This document shows, piece after piece, positions 8,043 through 15,943 of a stretch of 64,000 nucleotides of DNA. The position numbers and the translations under genes were made by a program. Origin of the DNA: Bacillota bacterium (lineage in GTDB: Bacteria > Bacillota > Limnochordia > Limnochordales > DUMU01); assembly GCA_012839805.1 (NCBI GenBank), contig DUMU01000001.1, positions 1-64,000 of the forward strand. The letters run 5' to 3'. Each line of letters begins with the position of its first letter. The stretch's first letter is position 1. The notes under the pieces are model-generated. The model saw only the letters and a program-made list of their open reading frames with translations, was not told the DNA's origin and did no database searches.

Positions 8043-9455
8043 TTGAAAGCCGTTCGGTATCATCTATCGATTCCGCGTTTTCTCCTCCACCGTCTCCTCG
8101 GGAAACATTTCCCCGGGGTCTATTACCGCGCTCCTTGGGCGGCCGTGCGGCTCGACGAGATTCCCCGGCCCAAGCTTCCTGAAGTGCCGGGCGAACCTGG
8201 CCACTTACCCGGGCTGGGGCGAGTGCCGGCCTGGGTGCGGATCCGGCCCCTTTTGTCAGGTATCTGCGGTAGCGACATGGGAACCATCATGGGCAAGAAC
8301 AGCCCGGCGCTGAGCCCGTTTGTTTCTTTCCCGGCGGTGCTGGGGCACGAGCTGGTCGGGCGGGTGGTTGAACTACCGGCACCGGCGGTGATGGGGGCGA
8401 ACGGCCCGCTTCGGGTGGGCGACCGGGTGGTGGTCGACCCGGCCCTGGGCTGCCGGGCTCGCGGGCTGGATCCCTGCCCGGCCTGCCGGCGCGGGGAGGC
8501 CTATCTTTGTGAACGTTCGGCGGATGGTACGATTTCGCCCGGCATGATCCTGGGGTTCTGCCGTGACCTGCCGGGTAGCTGGGCAGAAGAGATGGTTGCC
8601 CCGGCCGAGCAGGTATTTCGCGTCCCCGACGAGGTCTCGAGCGAAAGGGCGGTTCTGGTAGAACCCTTCAGCATCGGCCTGCGCGCGGTGCTGCGCGGAT
8701 TGCAGCTTGCGAACGGAGAGAACGGCGATGGTGCCGGGAGCGGTGGTAGTGACGGGAGCGGCGGGGGCGGCAGGGAGCTCAGCCCACGGCTACAAGTTCT
8801 CATCATCGGAGGCGGGACGATCGGCCTTACCACGCTGGCCGCGATCCATCTCCTGGGCGTCGAAGGCGGCATCGACGCCGGCGTGACCGTCCTGGCGCGT
8901 CACCGGTTTCAGCGGGAACTGGCCCTCGAGCTGGGCGCGACCCGGGTGGTAGCAAACGGGACTGAGCTGGTACGCACGGCGACTGAGATTCTTGACGTGC
9001 GCACCTTCAGGCCCGTCATCGGCCCGCCCGTCTATACCGGCGGCTTTGACCTGGTCTTCGATTGTGTGGGTTCTCGCCAGACCATTGACCAGGCCCTTCG
9101 CTTGACCCGGGCCGGTGGCCGGATCGTGCTGGTTGGCGCCGCCGGCGAACTCCCCGGGCTGGATTGGACTTTCGTCTGGACTCGAGAGCTTACCATCATC
9201 GGCAGCTACGGCTACGGCGTGGAATACCGCCTGGCGGCGGTAGCGCCGTCCCTGGCGGCCGCGGTAGCGCCGGCCCCGCACACCTTTGCCGTCGCCTTGG
9301 AGCTACTGCGCCGCCATCCCGGCTACCCGCTGGAACGGCTGGTCACTCACCGCTTTCCGCTTTCTGAGTGGCGGCAGGCTCTGGCCACCAACGTTTGCCA
9401 CGGCCCGCACCGGGCCGTCAAGAGCGTCTTCGTTTTCCCGGATCGGGTGGAATAA
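8043..9455 (+). CDS. Zinc-dependent medium-chain alcohol/polyol dehydrogenase
   Basis: A protein of 470 residues, longer than the usual 340-380. Catalytic zinc residues are C75 (GICGSD) and H102-E103 (GHE). The structural-zinc lobe has four cysteines, at 137, 145, 148 and 156. The Rossmann fold follows (IIGGGTIGLTT). Extra length comes from an N-terminal insertion (about residues 10-65) and a Gly/Ser/Asn-rich stretch of about 25 residues just before the Rossmann domain. Family members oxidise sugar alcohols or secondary alcohols with NAD(P). It probably forms an operon with the preceding class II aldolase-like gene. The start is TTG at 8043 with a weak GGTGA site. Substrate not assignable. 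Confidence 0.85.
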   Translation: MKAVRYHLSIPRFLLHRLLGKHFPGVYYRAPWAAVRLDEIPRPKLPEVPGEPGHLPGLGRVPAWVRIRPLLSGICGSDMGTIMGKNSPALSPFVSFPAVLGHELVGRVVELPAPAVMGANGPLRVGDRVVVDPALGCRARGLDPCPACRRGEAYLCERSADGTISPGMILGFCRDLPGSWAEEMVAPAEQVFRVPDEVSSERAVLVEPFSIGLRAVLRGLQLANGENGDGAGSGGSDGSGGGGRELSPRLQVLIIGGGTIGLTTLAAIHLLGVEGGIDAGVTVLARHRFQRELALELGATRVVANGTELVRTATEILDVRTFRPVIGPPVYTGGFDLVFDCVGSRQTIDQALRLTRAGGRIVLVGAAGELPGLDWTFVWTRELTIIGSYGYGVEYRLAAVAPSLAAAVAPAPHTFAVALELLRRHPGYPLERLVTHRFPLSEWRQALATNVCHGPHRAVKSVFVFPDRVE

Positions 9456-9459
9456 CCCA

Positions 9460-9488
9460 TTGACGACGGGCCGGCGGCATGTTAGAGT
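9460..9488 (+). promoter_or_regulatory. Sigma-A type promoter for the T-box/aminotransferase transcript
   Basis: TTGACG at 9460-9465 and TAGAGT at 9483-9488 are separated by 17 bases. It starts five bases after the stop of the dehydrogenase gene and directly precedes the T-box leader. Confidence 0.65.
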
Positions 9489-9494
9489 ACGCGC

Positions 9495-9925
9495 ACAACC
9501 GAATCGTGGCACGATGAAGGGGACAAAAGGCTGATACGTCACGGATAGAGAGGGAGCGGTAGGTGGAAAGCTCCCCGTACGCCAGCCGATAGCCCCCCCG
9601 GAGTGCTCCCGCCGAACCCGGTCCCGGTACTTATGTCCTGGCCGTGCGGCTCCAGCAGCGGGCCACGCCTAGCGACAAGCGGATTGAACCGGGGCCAGCA
9701 GTAAGCGGCGACGGCGCCGGCCGTTATCCTGGCACCGGTTTACCCGTGGGCTCGATCTTCGCCGCGCCGCGCTCGGCGCGCGGGCCTGGTCGTAAAGAAC
9801 GGAGCTCACGGTCGGACCGGGACGAGTGACCGGCCGCATGGCCGGTAAGCAGAGTGGTACCACGGGGCAAAGAGCACGCCTCGCCTCTGCGGGATTACCC
9901 GCAGGTGCGAGGCGTTTTTCTTTTG
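9495..9925 (+). ncRNA. T-box riboswitch leader (specifier ambiguous)
   Basis: The leader holds the conserved T-box AGAGTGGTACCACGGG at 9851-9866, followed by a terminator hairpin. Upstream, the stem I apical elements AGAGAGGGAGC and GGTAGGTGGAAAGCTCC lie at about 9547-9577. TGGT in the T-box would pair with a tRNA ending in ACCA, that is with discriminator A. Aligning the specifier loop with the second T-box in this window puts AGC (Ser) at the specifier position. One base downstream, GCC (Ala) would fit the discriminator better. The sensed tRNA therefore stays open. The leader controls the aminotransferase and probably the flavodoxin-like gene. Confidence 0.85.
9877..9925 (+). terminator. 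T-box regulatory terminator
   Basis: A 17-pair stem with one two-base mismatch: arms at 9877-9893 and 9898-9914, loop ATTA, then a T-rich run (TTTTTCTTTT). It follows the T-box by about 10 bases and would be the alternative to the antiterminator. Confidence 0.85.
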
Positions 9926-9995
9926 CCGGCGTGGCCGGCCACCGAATGACGGTGGGAGTTAGACGCAAGGCGAGCGAGGTCAGGAGGAGTCGGTC

Positions 9996-11285
9996 ATGTC
10001 GTTGGTAGAGAGCAGGTCCGTGACCGTCGATATCGGTACAAGCGGGGCCAGCGAGGTTGCGGTAGACGGAGGCCCGGTGGCGGGTGGTCTCGTTTATGAG
10101 GAGTTTCTGTCCCAGGCGGCGCTTGGTATGCGTAGCTCCGACATCCGGGACATGTTCGCGCTGACCGAAGCGGGGGACGTGATCTCGTTTGCGGGTGGTT
10201 TTCCCACTCCCGATGCGTTTCCGGCGGAGCAAGCAGCTCGGCTAATGGAACGGGTGGCCCGGGATAAGGCCGGCGCATCGTTGCAGTACGGGCCAACCGA
10301 GGGCATTGGCGAACTTCGTATGGCCGTAGCCGAATTGATGCGCCGCCGCGGTGTCCCGGCTACCACCCCCAACGAAATCCTGCTCACGGCTGGATCCCAG
10401 CAAGCCCTGGACCTGATCGCCCGGAGCTTCGCCGATCCGCTCTCACCCGTCCTGGTGGAGCTCCCCGGCTACGTGGGCGGCCTGAACGCCGTTCTCGCCA
10501 GCCGCGGCCGCCTGATCGGCTGTCCCACCGACGCCCAGGGTCTCATTCCGGAAGCCCTGGTCGAGATCCTCGCGCGGCTTGCCGCCACCGGTGAGCGTGC
10601 CCGCTTTCTTTACATTATTCCCAACTTCAATAACCCTGCCGGTACCCTTTTACCCCTCGCCCGGCGGCAGCGGCTGGTGGAAATTGCCCGGCGATTCAAC
10701 TTGCTCATAGTTGAGGATGACGCCTACGGTGAACTTTACTTCGACGAACGCCCGCCCGTCCCGCTGCGGGCCCTCGCCCCGGAGCGAGTGATCTACCTCG
10801 GCTCGTTCTCCAAGGTGTTTCTACCGGGGCTCCGGGTGGGCTGGATCAACGGCCCGGAATTGCTTCTCGCCAAACTCGCCGTGGCCAAACAGGCGGCCGA
10901 TCTGTGTTCTTCCACCTTCGGCCAGTATGTGGTGCTGGAGTGGCTGAAAGAAGGTACCTGGCAGGAACACACCAACAGCCTCCGTGCCCTCTACCGGCGG
11001 CGACGTGATCGCATGCTGGCCGCCTTGCGCCGGTATTTCCCGCCGTCGGCGCAGTATACCGTTCCTTCAGGGGGCTTTTTCTTCTGGGTGACCCTGCCGG
11101 ACCTTTCCTGCACCACCCGGGAACTGCTGGTACACGCTCTCGCCCGCGGGGTCGCCTACGTTCCCGGTACCGGTTTTTGTGTGGACGGGTCGGGCGAGAG
11201 GTCGCTAAGGCTATCTTTCAGCCAGGTTGAAGAGGCGAAGATCGAGGAAGGGATCAGGCGGCTCGGGGAAGTCTTCGCCGGTTGA
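9996..11285 (+). CDS. PLP-dependent aminotransferase, class I/II (LysN/AadAT-like)
   Basis: A protein of 429 residues with fold-type I aminotransferase motifs: FAGGFPTPDAFP near 65-76, QYGPTEGIGELR, the PLP-ring segment IPNFNNPAG, IVEDDAYGELYF, and the Schiff-base lysine K273 in GSFSKVFLPGLRVGW. This is the branch containing LysN and 2-aminoadipate aminotransferases, which often accept several 2-oxoacids including branched-chain and aromatic ones. There is an N-terminal extension of about 35 residues and no MocR-type DNA-binding domain. ATG 9996 follows AGGAGG. The gene sits behind a T-box, so its product should supply the amino acid carried by the sensed tRNA. The DNA does not settle which. 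Confidence 0.88.
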   Translation: MSLVESRSVTVDIGTSGASEVAVDGGPVAGGLVYEEFLSQAALGMRSSDIRDMFALTEAGDVISFAGGFPTPDAFPAEQAARLMERVARDKAGASLQYGPTEGIGELRMAVAELMRRRGVPATTPNEILLTAGSQQALDLIARSFADPLSPVLVELPGYVGGLNAVLASRGRLIGCPTDAQGLIPEALVEILARLAATGERARFLYIIPNFNNPAGTLLPLARRQRLVEIARRFNLLIVEDDAYGELYFDERPPVPLRALAPERVIYLGSFSKVFLPGLRVGWINGPELLLAKLAVAKQAADLCSSTFGQYVVLEWLKEGTWQEHTNSLRALYRRRRDRMLAALRRYFPPSAQYTVPSGGFFFWVTLPDLSCTTRELLVHALARGVAYVPGTGFCVDGSGERSLRLSFSQVEEAKIEEGIRRLGEVFAG

Positions 11286-11794
11286 GTTTCAGACGGCCCG
11301 GCAGGAATGAACGACCAGCGGGTCAAAAACAGGAAAGCAAGGGCGCGATCGAAAGACAGGTCGAAAAGGCAGGCGTGGGTGGCTTGAAAGCGCTGGTGAT
11401 CCACAGCAGTCGCGGGCGGCTCTCTCCTCTGGTGGAGGGAGTACGGAGGGGCTTGGAGAGTAATGGTTGGACCGTAGATACGGTCGCCGCCAACCCAGCT
11501 GACTCCCGGCCCATTGCAGGCGGTTACGACATCGTCCTGGTGGGCTCGCCCGCGCTGGGCTTTTGGCACGGCCGAGCGGCCGATGATATCGAACCTACCC
11601 TGCGCCGTTGCCGGCGACTCGAAGGTATCAGCGCCGCCGCCTTCGTCACCCCTCATGCCTTTGCTACCCAAAGCGCACTGCGCCATTTGATGGCCCTCCT
11701 CGAGCGAGAGGGCGCCTTCGTCCGGGATTTCGCCACTCTGTCCACCCCCCACCAGGCCGAGGAGTTCGGCAAGCGCCTCGCCCGGCTGCGCTGA
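11282..11794 (+). CDS. Flavodoxin-like protein
   Basis: A 170-codon frame starting at TTG 11282, overlapping the aminotransferase stop as TTGA. A GTG at 11375 is also possible and gives a more typical beginning (VGGLKALVIHSSRGRLS). From there the sequence follows a flavodoxin fold: beta1 ALVIHSS with a phosphate-loop-like SSRGRLSPLVEGV, then YDIVLVGSPALGFWHGRAA, and a final part with AAAFVTPHAFAT. Flavodoxin-like proteins bind FMN and transfer electrons, but the phosphate loop here is poorly conserved, so flavin binding is uncertain. Translational coupling suggests shared control with the aminotransferase. Confidence 0.6.
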   Translation: MSFRRPGRNERPAGQKQESKGAIERQVEKAGVGGLKALVIHSSRGRLSPLVEGVRRGLESNGWTVDTVAANPADSRPIAGGYDIVLVGSPALGFWHGRAADDIEPTLRRCRRLEGISAAAFVTPHAFATQSALRHLMALLEREGAFVRDFATLSTPHQAEEFGKRLARLR

Positions 11795-11838
11795 GGACAC
11801 AGATCGTTAGCCGGTGTCGACGTCCGCACGACTCCGTA

Positions 11839-11863
11839 CCCCGGCCCGCCGGCCGGGCCGGGG
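11839..11863 (+). terminator. GC-rich hairpin downstream of the flavodoxin-like gene
   Basis: A perfect ten-pair stem (CCCCGGCCCG with CGGGCCGGGG) around CCGGC. A second small hairpin (GGGGG-TCTCGAA-CCCCC, 11860-11876) overlaps its end. No T run follows, so intrinsic termination is uncertain; it may act as an RNA-stability element. Confidence 0.4.
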
Positions 11864-11920
11864 GTCTCGAACCCCCGCCGTGCTGCTTCCCGCCCGTATC
11901 CTCGAGCATCATCAAATGTA

Positions 11921-11966
11921 CATATGTTGGTCACTGGATGGACATATAGGTCTGTTAACTTATACG
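11921..11966 (+). promoter_or_regulatory. Promoter of the efflux operon with overlapping inverted repeat
   Basis: This is a small AT-rich island in GC-rich DNA. TGGACA (11939-11944) and TATACG (11961-11966) lie 16 bases apart and would start transcription about 65 bases before the first tolC-like gene. The inverted repeat CATATGT (11921-11927) and ACATATA (11942-11948; six of seven positions pair) spans the -35 region, as expected for a repressor site. No dedicated regulator gene lies next to it. Confidence 0.5.
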
Positions 11967-12034
11967 TCGCCAAAGTGCAAGTCGAGCGTAACGCCACGGG
12001 ATGCCTAATCATCGGGAAAAGGAGAGATCGGTGC

Positions 12035-13180
12035 ATGTCGGGCCAAACGAGCTGTCTTGGAAGGACCAGGGCTTGGGCGACAGGAGCACTGCTTCTGGTT
12101 GCCGTCGGGTTGATCGCTCCCCAGGTGGCTACGGCGGCCGAGGCCGCTGCCGCCACCCAGGCTAGTTCCTTGTCTTTGTCTCAGGTGATCGACCTGGCAC
12201 TCACCAACAGTTTAGACATGAAGCTGGCCAACATTACGCTGGACAATGCCCGAATCAGCTACGAGAAGGCCAAAGCTACTGCCTTGGCCTCCGGGACCCC
12301 CTATGACCAGCAGTCGGCGGAGTCCAACTGGCAGGCCGCCCAGCGTTCGTTCCGCGCCAGCCAAGCCAGCGTGGTCATCGACGCGGTCAATCAATACCTC
12401 ACACTTATCACTTCCCAACTCAACATAAAAGTTTCCCAGGTGCAGAGGGATGCCGCCGAGCAGGCTTGGAAGATAGCCCAGGCCAGGCAGGCGGCCAACG
12501 CCGCCGGCCCCTTCGACGTGCTCAATGCCGAAGCAAGCCTCCGGTCGGCGGAGGCGAATCTTGCCCGGCTCAAGGACAGTTATGCGGAGGGCCTCGCTGC
12601 GCTGCAGCAGTTGATCGGCGTGGATAACCTGCAGATCCCGGACACCTACCCGGTCATTCAATTCCCGGCCCTTCCCAAACTGGAGGATGCGATCGCCACC
12701 GCCCAGCAAAACAGTGAGACGGTTGCTTCCCGGCGCCGGTCGCTGGAACTGGCTCGGCTCCAGTATGAACAGGACCTTCTGGAAGACCTGGCCCCCTTGG
12801 ACCGTCAAGCATCGGAGAACAGCCTCAAACTGGCCGAGCTCAACTATGAGCAGGCCCTGGCGGACATAGCCGCATCGGTTACCTCGGCTTATCACGGGTT
12901 GATCCAGGCACAGAACAATTTGCAGTTAGCCCGGCAAAATTACGAGATCGAGCAGCGCAAGTATGCCATAACCCAGCAGCAGGCTAAAGCTGGAATCAAG
13001 ACCCAGACGGAGCTGAATACGGCGCAGGCGACGCTCTGGCAGCGCCAGGCGGATGTACAGTCGGCCACCACCTCCTACCTGGTAAGCTGGCTCAAGTTCC
13101 TACAGACGATCGGGATGGATCAAGATCTGGCCGGGACGCTCAAAGGGGTTGTGAGCAATGCAGCAGCCAATAGCCGGTAG
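12035..13180 (+). CDS. TolC-family outer-membrane efflux protein (first copy)
   Basis: A protein of 381 residues from ATG 12035, which follows AAAAGGAGAG. In-frame codons upstream to 11924 are probably untranslated leader. An export signal is clear: a basic start, then ATGALLLVAVGLIAP and an Ala-rich cleavage region. The mature part is nearly all Ala/Gln-rich amphipathic helix with two related OEP repeats (each beginning like LSLSQVIDLALTNSLDMKLA and later LYEQ/NYEQ segments). That is the TolC pattern of long coiled coils forming a trans-envelope tunnel. It is shorter than E. coli TolC (about 470 mature). It heads a five-gene run with a second TolC-like gene and MacA/MacB components. Confidence 0.85.
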   Translation: MSGQTSCLGRTRAWATGALLLVAVGLIAPQVATAAEAAAATQASSLSLSQVIDLALTNSLDMKLANITLDNARISYEKAKATALASGTPYDQQSAESNWQAAQRSFRASQASVVIDAVNQYLTLITSQLNIKVSQVQRDAAEQAWKIAQARQAANAAGPFDVLNAEASLRSAEANLARLKDSYAEGLAALQQLIGVDNLQIPDTYPVIQFPALPKLEDAIATAQQNSETVASRRRSLELARLQYEQDLLEDLAPLDRQASENSLKLAELNYEQALADIAASVTSAYHGLIQAQNNLQLARQNYEIEQRKYAITQQQAKAGIKTQTELNTAQATLWQRQADVQSATTSYLVSWLKFLQTIGMDQDLAGTLKGVVSNAAANSR

Positions 13181-14663
13181 GTCGTGGGGCGAGAACGGCC
13201 GGCGACGCCGGGGGAGCCGGGCCGGGGTTGGCGTCATTGGCACCGTCCTCATGCTCGCCGGGGTGCTCTCGCCCCGGGCACTGGCTCAAACCGGCTCGGA
13301 TTCTGCCGGCCCGTTGGTGGGCCTGCCCGAGCTCATCGAGTGGGCGCAGGCGCGGAATCCGGAGGTTTTGAGCGCCCAAACCCAAGTGGCTGCTGCCCGC
13401 CGTAAGCTCGACCAGTTGCAGCGGCCTTACTCGGGAACTCTCACGGCGAACATGCAACTGCCCTGGCAACCCGGGGACGAGTTGACGCCCTCAGTTCAAC
13501 TGAACGGTAACGTGTCTTTACCGCTTGGGTTTTCCGTAAACAGTACGGTTTCGGCCGGGCGGTCATCGGCGGACGCGGCATCTTCCACTCAGATTCCTGG
13601 CACGGCCACTTTGGCCGGGCAATCCAGGGTCAAAGGGTCAGTCGGGCTGAGTGTAGATGCCTGGAATCTTCTGGCGGCCGTGCAAGGGAAGGCAAGCCAG
13701 GCCGCGCAGCTGTTACAGGCGGAAAGCGACCTGGAAAAAGCCGAACAGGCGCTGCAGGAGGCCCGCACGCAGGCACGCTTGCAGGTAGTTCAACTGTACT
13801 GGGAGATCCAGATCCTCGAGCAGCAAATCGAGCTCGAGGAGCAGAACCTGAACCAGCTGCGGCAGGCTGAGGATCGTGTCCGTACCCAAGTCGGCCGCGG
13901 GCAGGCCACGACCGGTGATCTGATCGCGGCCCAGCTCGAACGCTTCAAGTTGGAGAACCAGATACAGGCCGACCGGCAATCGCTGCGGGAAAAGATGGAC
14001 GCTCTGGTCCAGGCCACAGGGGGTAGCGGTGACTACCAGCTGAAGCCCGGGCTTCTTCCGGATACCTGGTCTGCCCCGGAACTCCAGTATGATGAGCTGC
14101 TCCAGCAAGCGCTAGCGAGCAGCGTCTCCTTGAAGGCCGACCGGGTAGCAGTGACCGTCGCTCAGTTGCGCCTGGAGGAGGCGGAGCGGGAACGGCTGCC
14201 CCGGGTTACCCTGGCGGCCCAGCTGGATATCGACTCCGGGCGACCGACGCAAGCCAGCGTGCTGGCGCGTGCCGATTGGACGGTCTGGGACGCCGGCCAG
14301 ACCGCCGGTCAGATAGACGATTTGCGGGCGGCTCTCGAGGCAGCCAGGACGCGGCTTTCCCAGGATGAGCTGGCGGTGCGCCAGGCGGTGCTGGCGGCCT
14401 GGAACAAAGTACAGCAGGCGCAGCGAAACCTGGAGCTGGCCTCCCTCCAGCGTGCGCAGGCCGAAGAGACGGCCCGGCTGGTCGACCAGCAGGCGCAGTT
14501 GGGGGCGGTAACGGAGGCCAGGAGACAGGAGGCCCAGCGTCAACTCCGCTGGGCTGAGCTGAGCCTGGCCTCGGCCCGGCACAGCCTGTTCCTGGCGGTG
14601 GCTTCGCTGCAGAGCCAGGCTGGCATGCCGGTGGACTGGGCGATCTTGGGGGTGAATCCATGA
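13158..14663 (+). CDS. TolC-family outer-membrane efflux protein (second copy)
   Basis: A protein of 501 residues whose ATG at 13158 lies 23 bases inside the preceding gene. A twin-basic start (ENGRRRRGSR) and the hydrophobic GVIGTVLMLAGVL segment give a signal peptide ending near ALAQ. It then shows typical OEP features: LPELIEWAQARNPEVLSAQ, a beta-rich stretch (GTLTANMQLPW, VQLNGNVSLPLGFSVN) and long helices rich in Gln, Glu and Ala. The second repeat starts near LLQQALASSVSLKADRVAV. The visible beta segment supports a real barrel portion. It is longer than and quite different from the first copy. It ends in ATGA overlap with the adaptor gene. Confidence 0.87.
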   Translation: MQQPIAGRSWGENGRRRRGSRAGVGVIGTVLMLAGVLSPRALAQTGSDSAGPLVGLPELIEWAQARNPEVLSAQTQVAAARRKLDQLQRPYSGTLTANMQLPWQPGDELTPSVQLNGNVSLPLGFSVNSTVSAGRSSADAASSTQIPGTATLAGQSRVKGSVGLSVDAWNLLAAVQGKASQAAQLLQAESDLEKAEQALQEARTQARLQVVQLYWEIQILEQQIELEEQNLNQLRQAEDRVRTQVGRGQATTGDLIAAQLERFKLENQIQADRQSLREKMDALVQATGGSGDYQLKPGLLPDTWSAPELQYDELLQQALASSVSLKADRVAVTVAQLRLEEAERERLPRVTLAAQLDIDSGRPTQASVLARADWTVWDAGQTAGQIDDLRAALEAARTRLSQDELAVRQAVLAAWNKVQQAQRNLELASLQRAQAEETARLVDQQAQLGAVTEARRQEAQRQLRWAELSLASARHSLFLAVASLQSQAGMPVDWAILGVNP

Positions 14664-15943
14664 GGCGCAAGGTATGGCGGTGGGCCATCGTCGTGGTCGT
14701 GCTGGCGGCAGCAGTGGTCGCTGCTTGGCAGATCTGGTTGGCCCGCAGCTCCGGGGAGCCAGCCCAGCGTGATGCCCGTGGGCGGGCGGGTATGATCACT
14801 GCGACTTTTAGGGTCAGCCGGGGCGACATACGGAGTGTGGTCCAGGCTTCCGGATATCTGGAACCCGTGACGCAACAATCGCTCTATTTCTCGACTTCCG
14901 GTCAGGTCGAGGAGGTGCTGGTCGAGCCCGGAGACCGGGTGACGAAGGGGCAGGTGCTGGCCCGCATCAGCAACTCCCAGGCCGAACTCTCCCTGCTCCA
15001 GGCGCGGAATGCGTACGAACGCTCCCGGCTGGAGGATCCACCGGCTACCATCCAGGAGAAAAGGATGCAGTGGGAGTTGGCCCAAAAGACGGTAGACGGT
15101 ATGACACTGCGTGCTCCCTTTGACGGCGTGGTGGGAGCCGTCAACATCTCCCGGGGTGACCAGGTGGACGGCAAGACGGCGGCGATCACAGTCTTCGAGC
15201 CTGGGAAGTTCCAGGTCGAGACCGACGTGGGAGAAGCCGATATCGAGAAGATCCAGGTCGGGCAGACCGCCGAGGTAAAGGTGACTGCTTATCCGGACCT
15301 GGTTTTGGAAGGAAGGGTCTCTCGCGTCGCTTTGATTGCCAAAAACCAGAATGGAGTGGTGACCATCCCGGTCACCGTAGAGGTTGCGAGTGCCGACTCT
15401 CGCTTGCGGTCGGGTCTGGGTGCGGACGTAAACATCATCATTGCCAGCGCTCAGAATGTGTTACGTGTGCCCATCGAGGCGGTAGCACCGGATCCTCAAG
15501 GGCGTTATTACGCGACCAAGGTAACGGATGATGGCCAGCAACAGGCCGTGCCGGTCGAGATCGGTGCGACCGACGGCTTGTGGGTTGAGATCAAGACCGG
15601 TCTGGCGGAAGGGGAGCGAGTGCTCACCAACAACTTTGCCCTCTACCGTAATCTGATGGCCCAGGAGGCCCAGAACCAGCAAGGGGGTCAGGGACGCAGC
15701 GGGTTCTTCCCCGGCTTCATGCAAGGACTACCCCCGGGTATGGAAGGACAGCCCCCGGGTATAGAAGGGACGACGCGCTCGAACCAGTCGAACCCCTCGC
15801 AGCAGGGAACACAGGAAGGAGCGCGGTGGCAACAGGAGGGAGCACCATCGGGGTCGCCGGCGATGTCGACCTTGAGGACGTTCCGATCCCTGGAACGAAT
15901 GGTCTCCCCGGGGGGTGGGGCTAATGCCGGCGGAGGTTTCTGA
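14660..15943 (+). CDS. macA: MacA-like periplasmic adaptor (HlyD/RND-adaptor family)
   Basis: A protein of 427 residues with one N-terminal membrane helix (WAIVVVVLAAAVVAAWQIW). It then has the adaptor layout: a lipoyl half (SGQVEEVLVEPGDRVTKGQVLARI), a very short helical hairpin (about 110-150), the second lipoyl half (LRAPFDGVVGAVNISRGDQV), a beta-barrel and a membrane-proximal domain. The hairpin is far shorter than in E. coli MacA, so its reach to a TolC partner would differ. The C-terminal 90 residues are Gln/Gly/Pro-rich and contain a repeated PPGMEGQ/PPGIEG unit. The adaptor links an inner-membrane MacB transporter to TolC. ATGA overlap with the upstream gene. Confidence 0.88.
   Translation: MRRKVWRWAIVVVVLAAAVVAAWQIWLARSSGEPAQRDARGRAGMITATFRVSRGDIRSVVQASGYLEPVTQQSLYFSTSGQVEEVLVEPGDRVTKGQVLARISNSQAELSLLQARNAYERSRLEDPPATIQEKRMQWELAQKTVDGMTLRAPFDGVVGAVNISRGDQVDGKTAAITVFEPGKFQVETDVGEADIEKIQVGQTAEVKVTAYPDLVLEGRVSRVALIAKNQNGVVTIPVTVEVASADSRLRSGLGADVNIIIASAQNVLRVPIEAVAPDPQGRYYATKVTDDGQQQAVPVEIGATDGLWVEIKTGLAEGERVLTNNFALYRNLMAQEAQNQQGGQGRSGFFPGFMQGLPPGMEGQPPGIEGTTRSNQSNPSQQGTQEGARWQQEGAPSGSPAMSTLRTFRSLERMVSPGGGANAGGGF

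Noticed and set aside
11860-11876. tRNA T-arm-like hairpin on the minus strand (GGGGG-TTCGAGA-CCCCC)
   Set aside because: No matching acceptor, D or anticodon arms are found at the right distances; a simple hairpin is enough.
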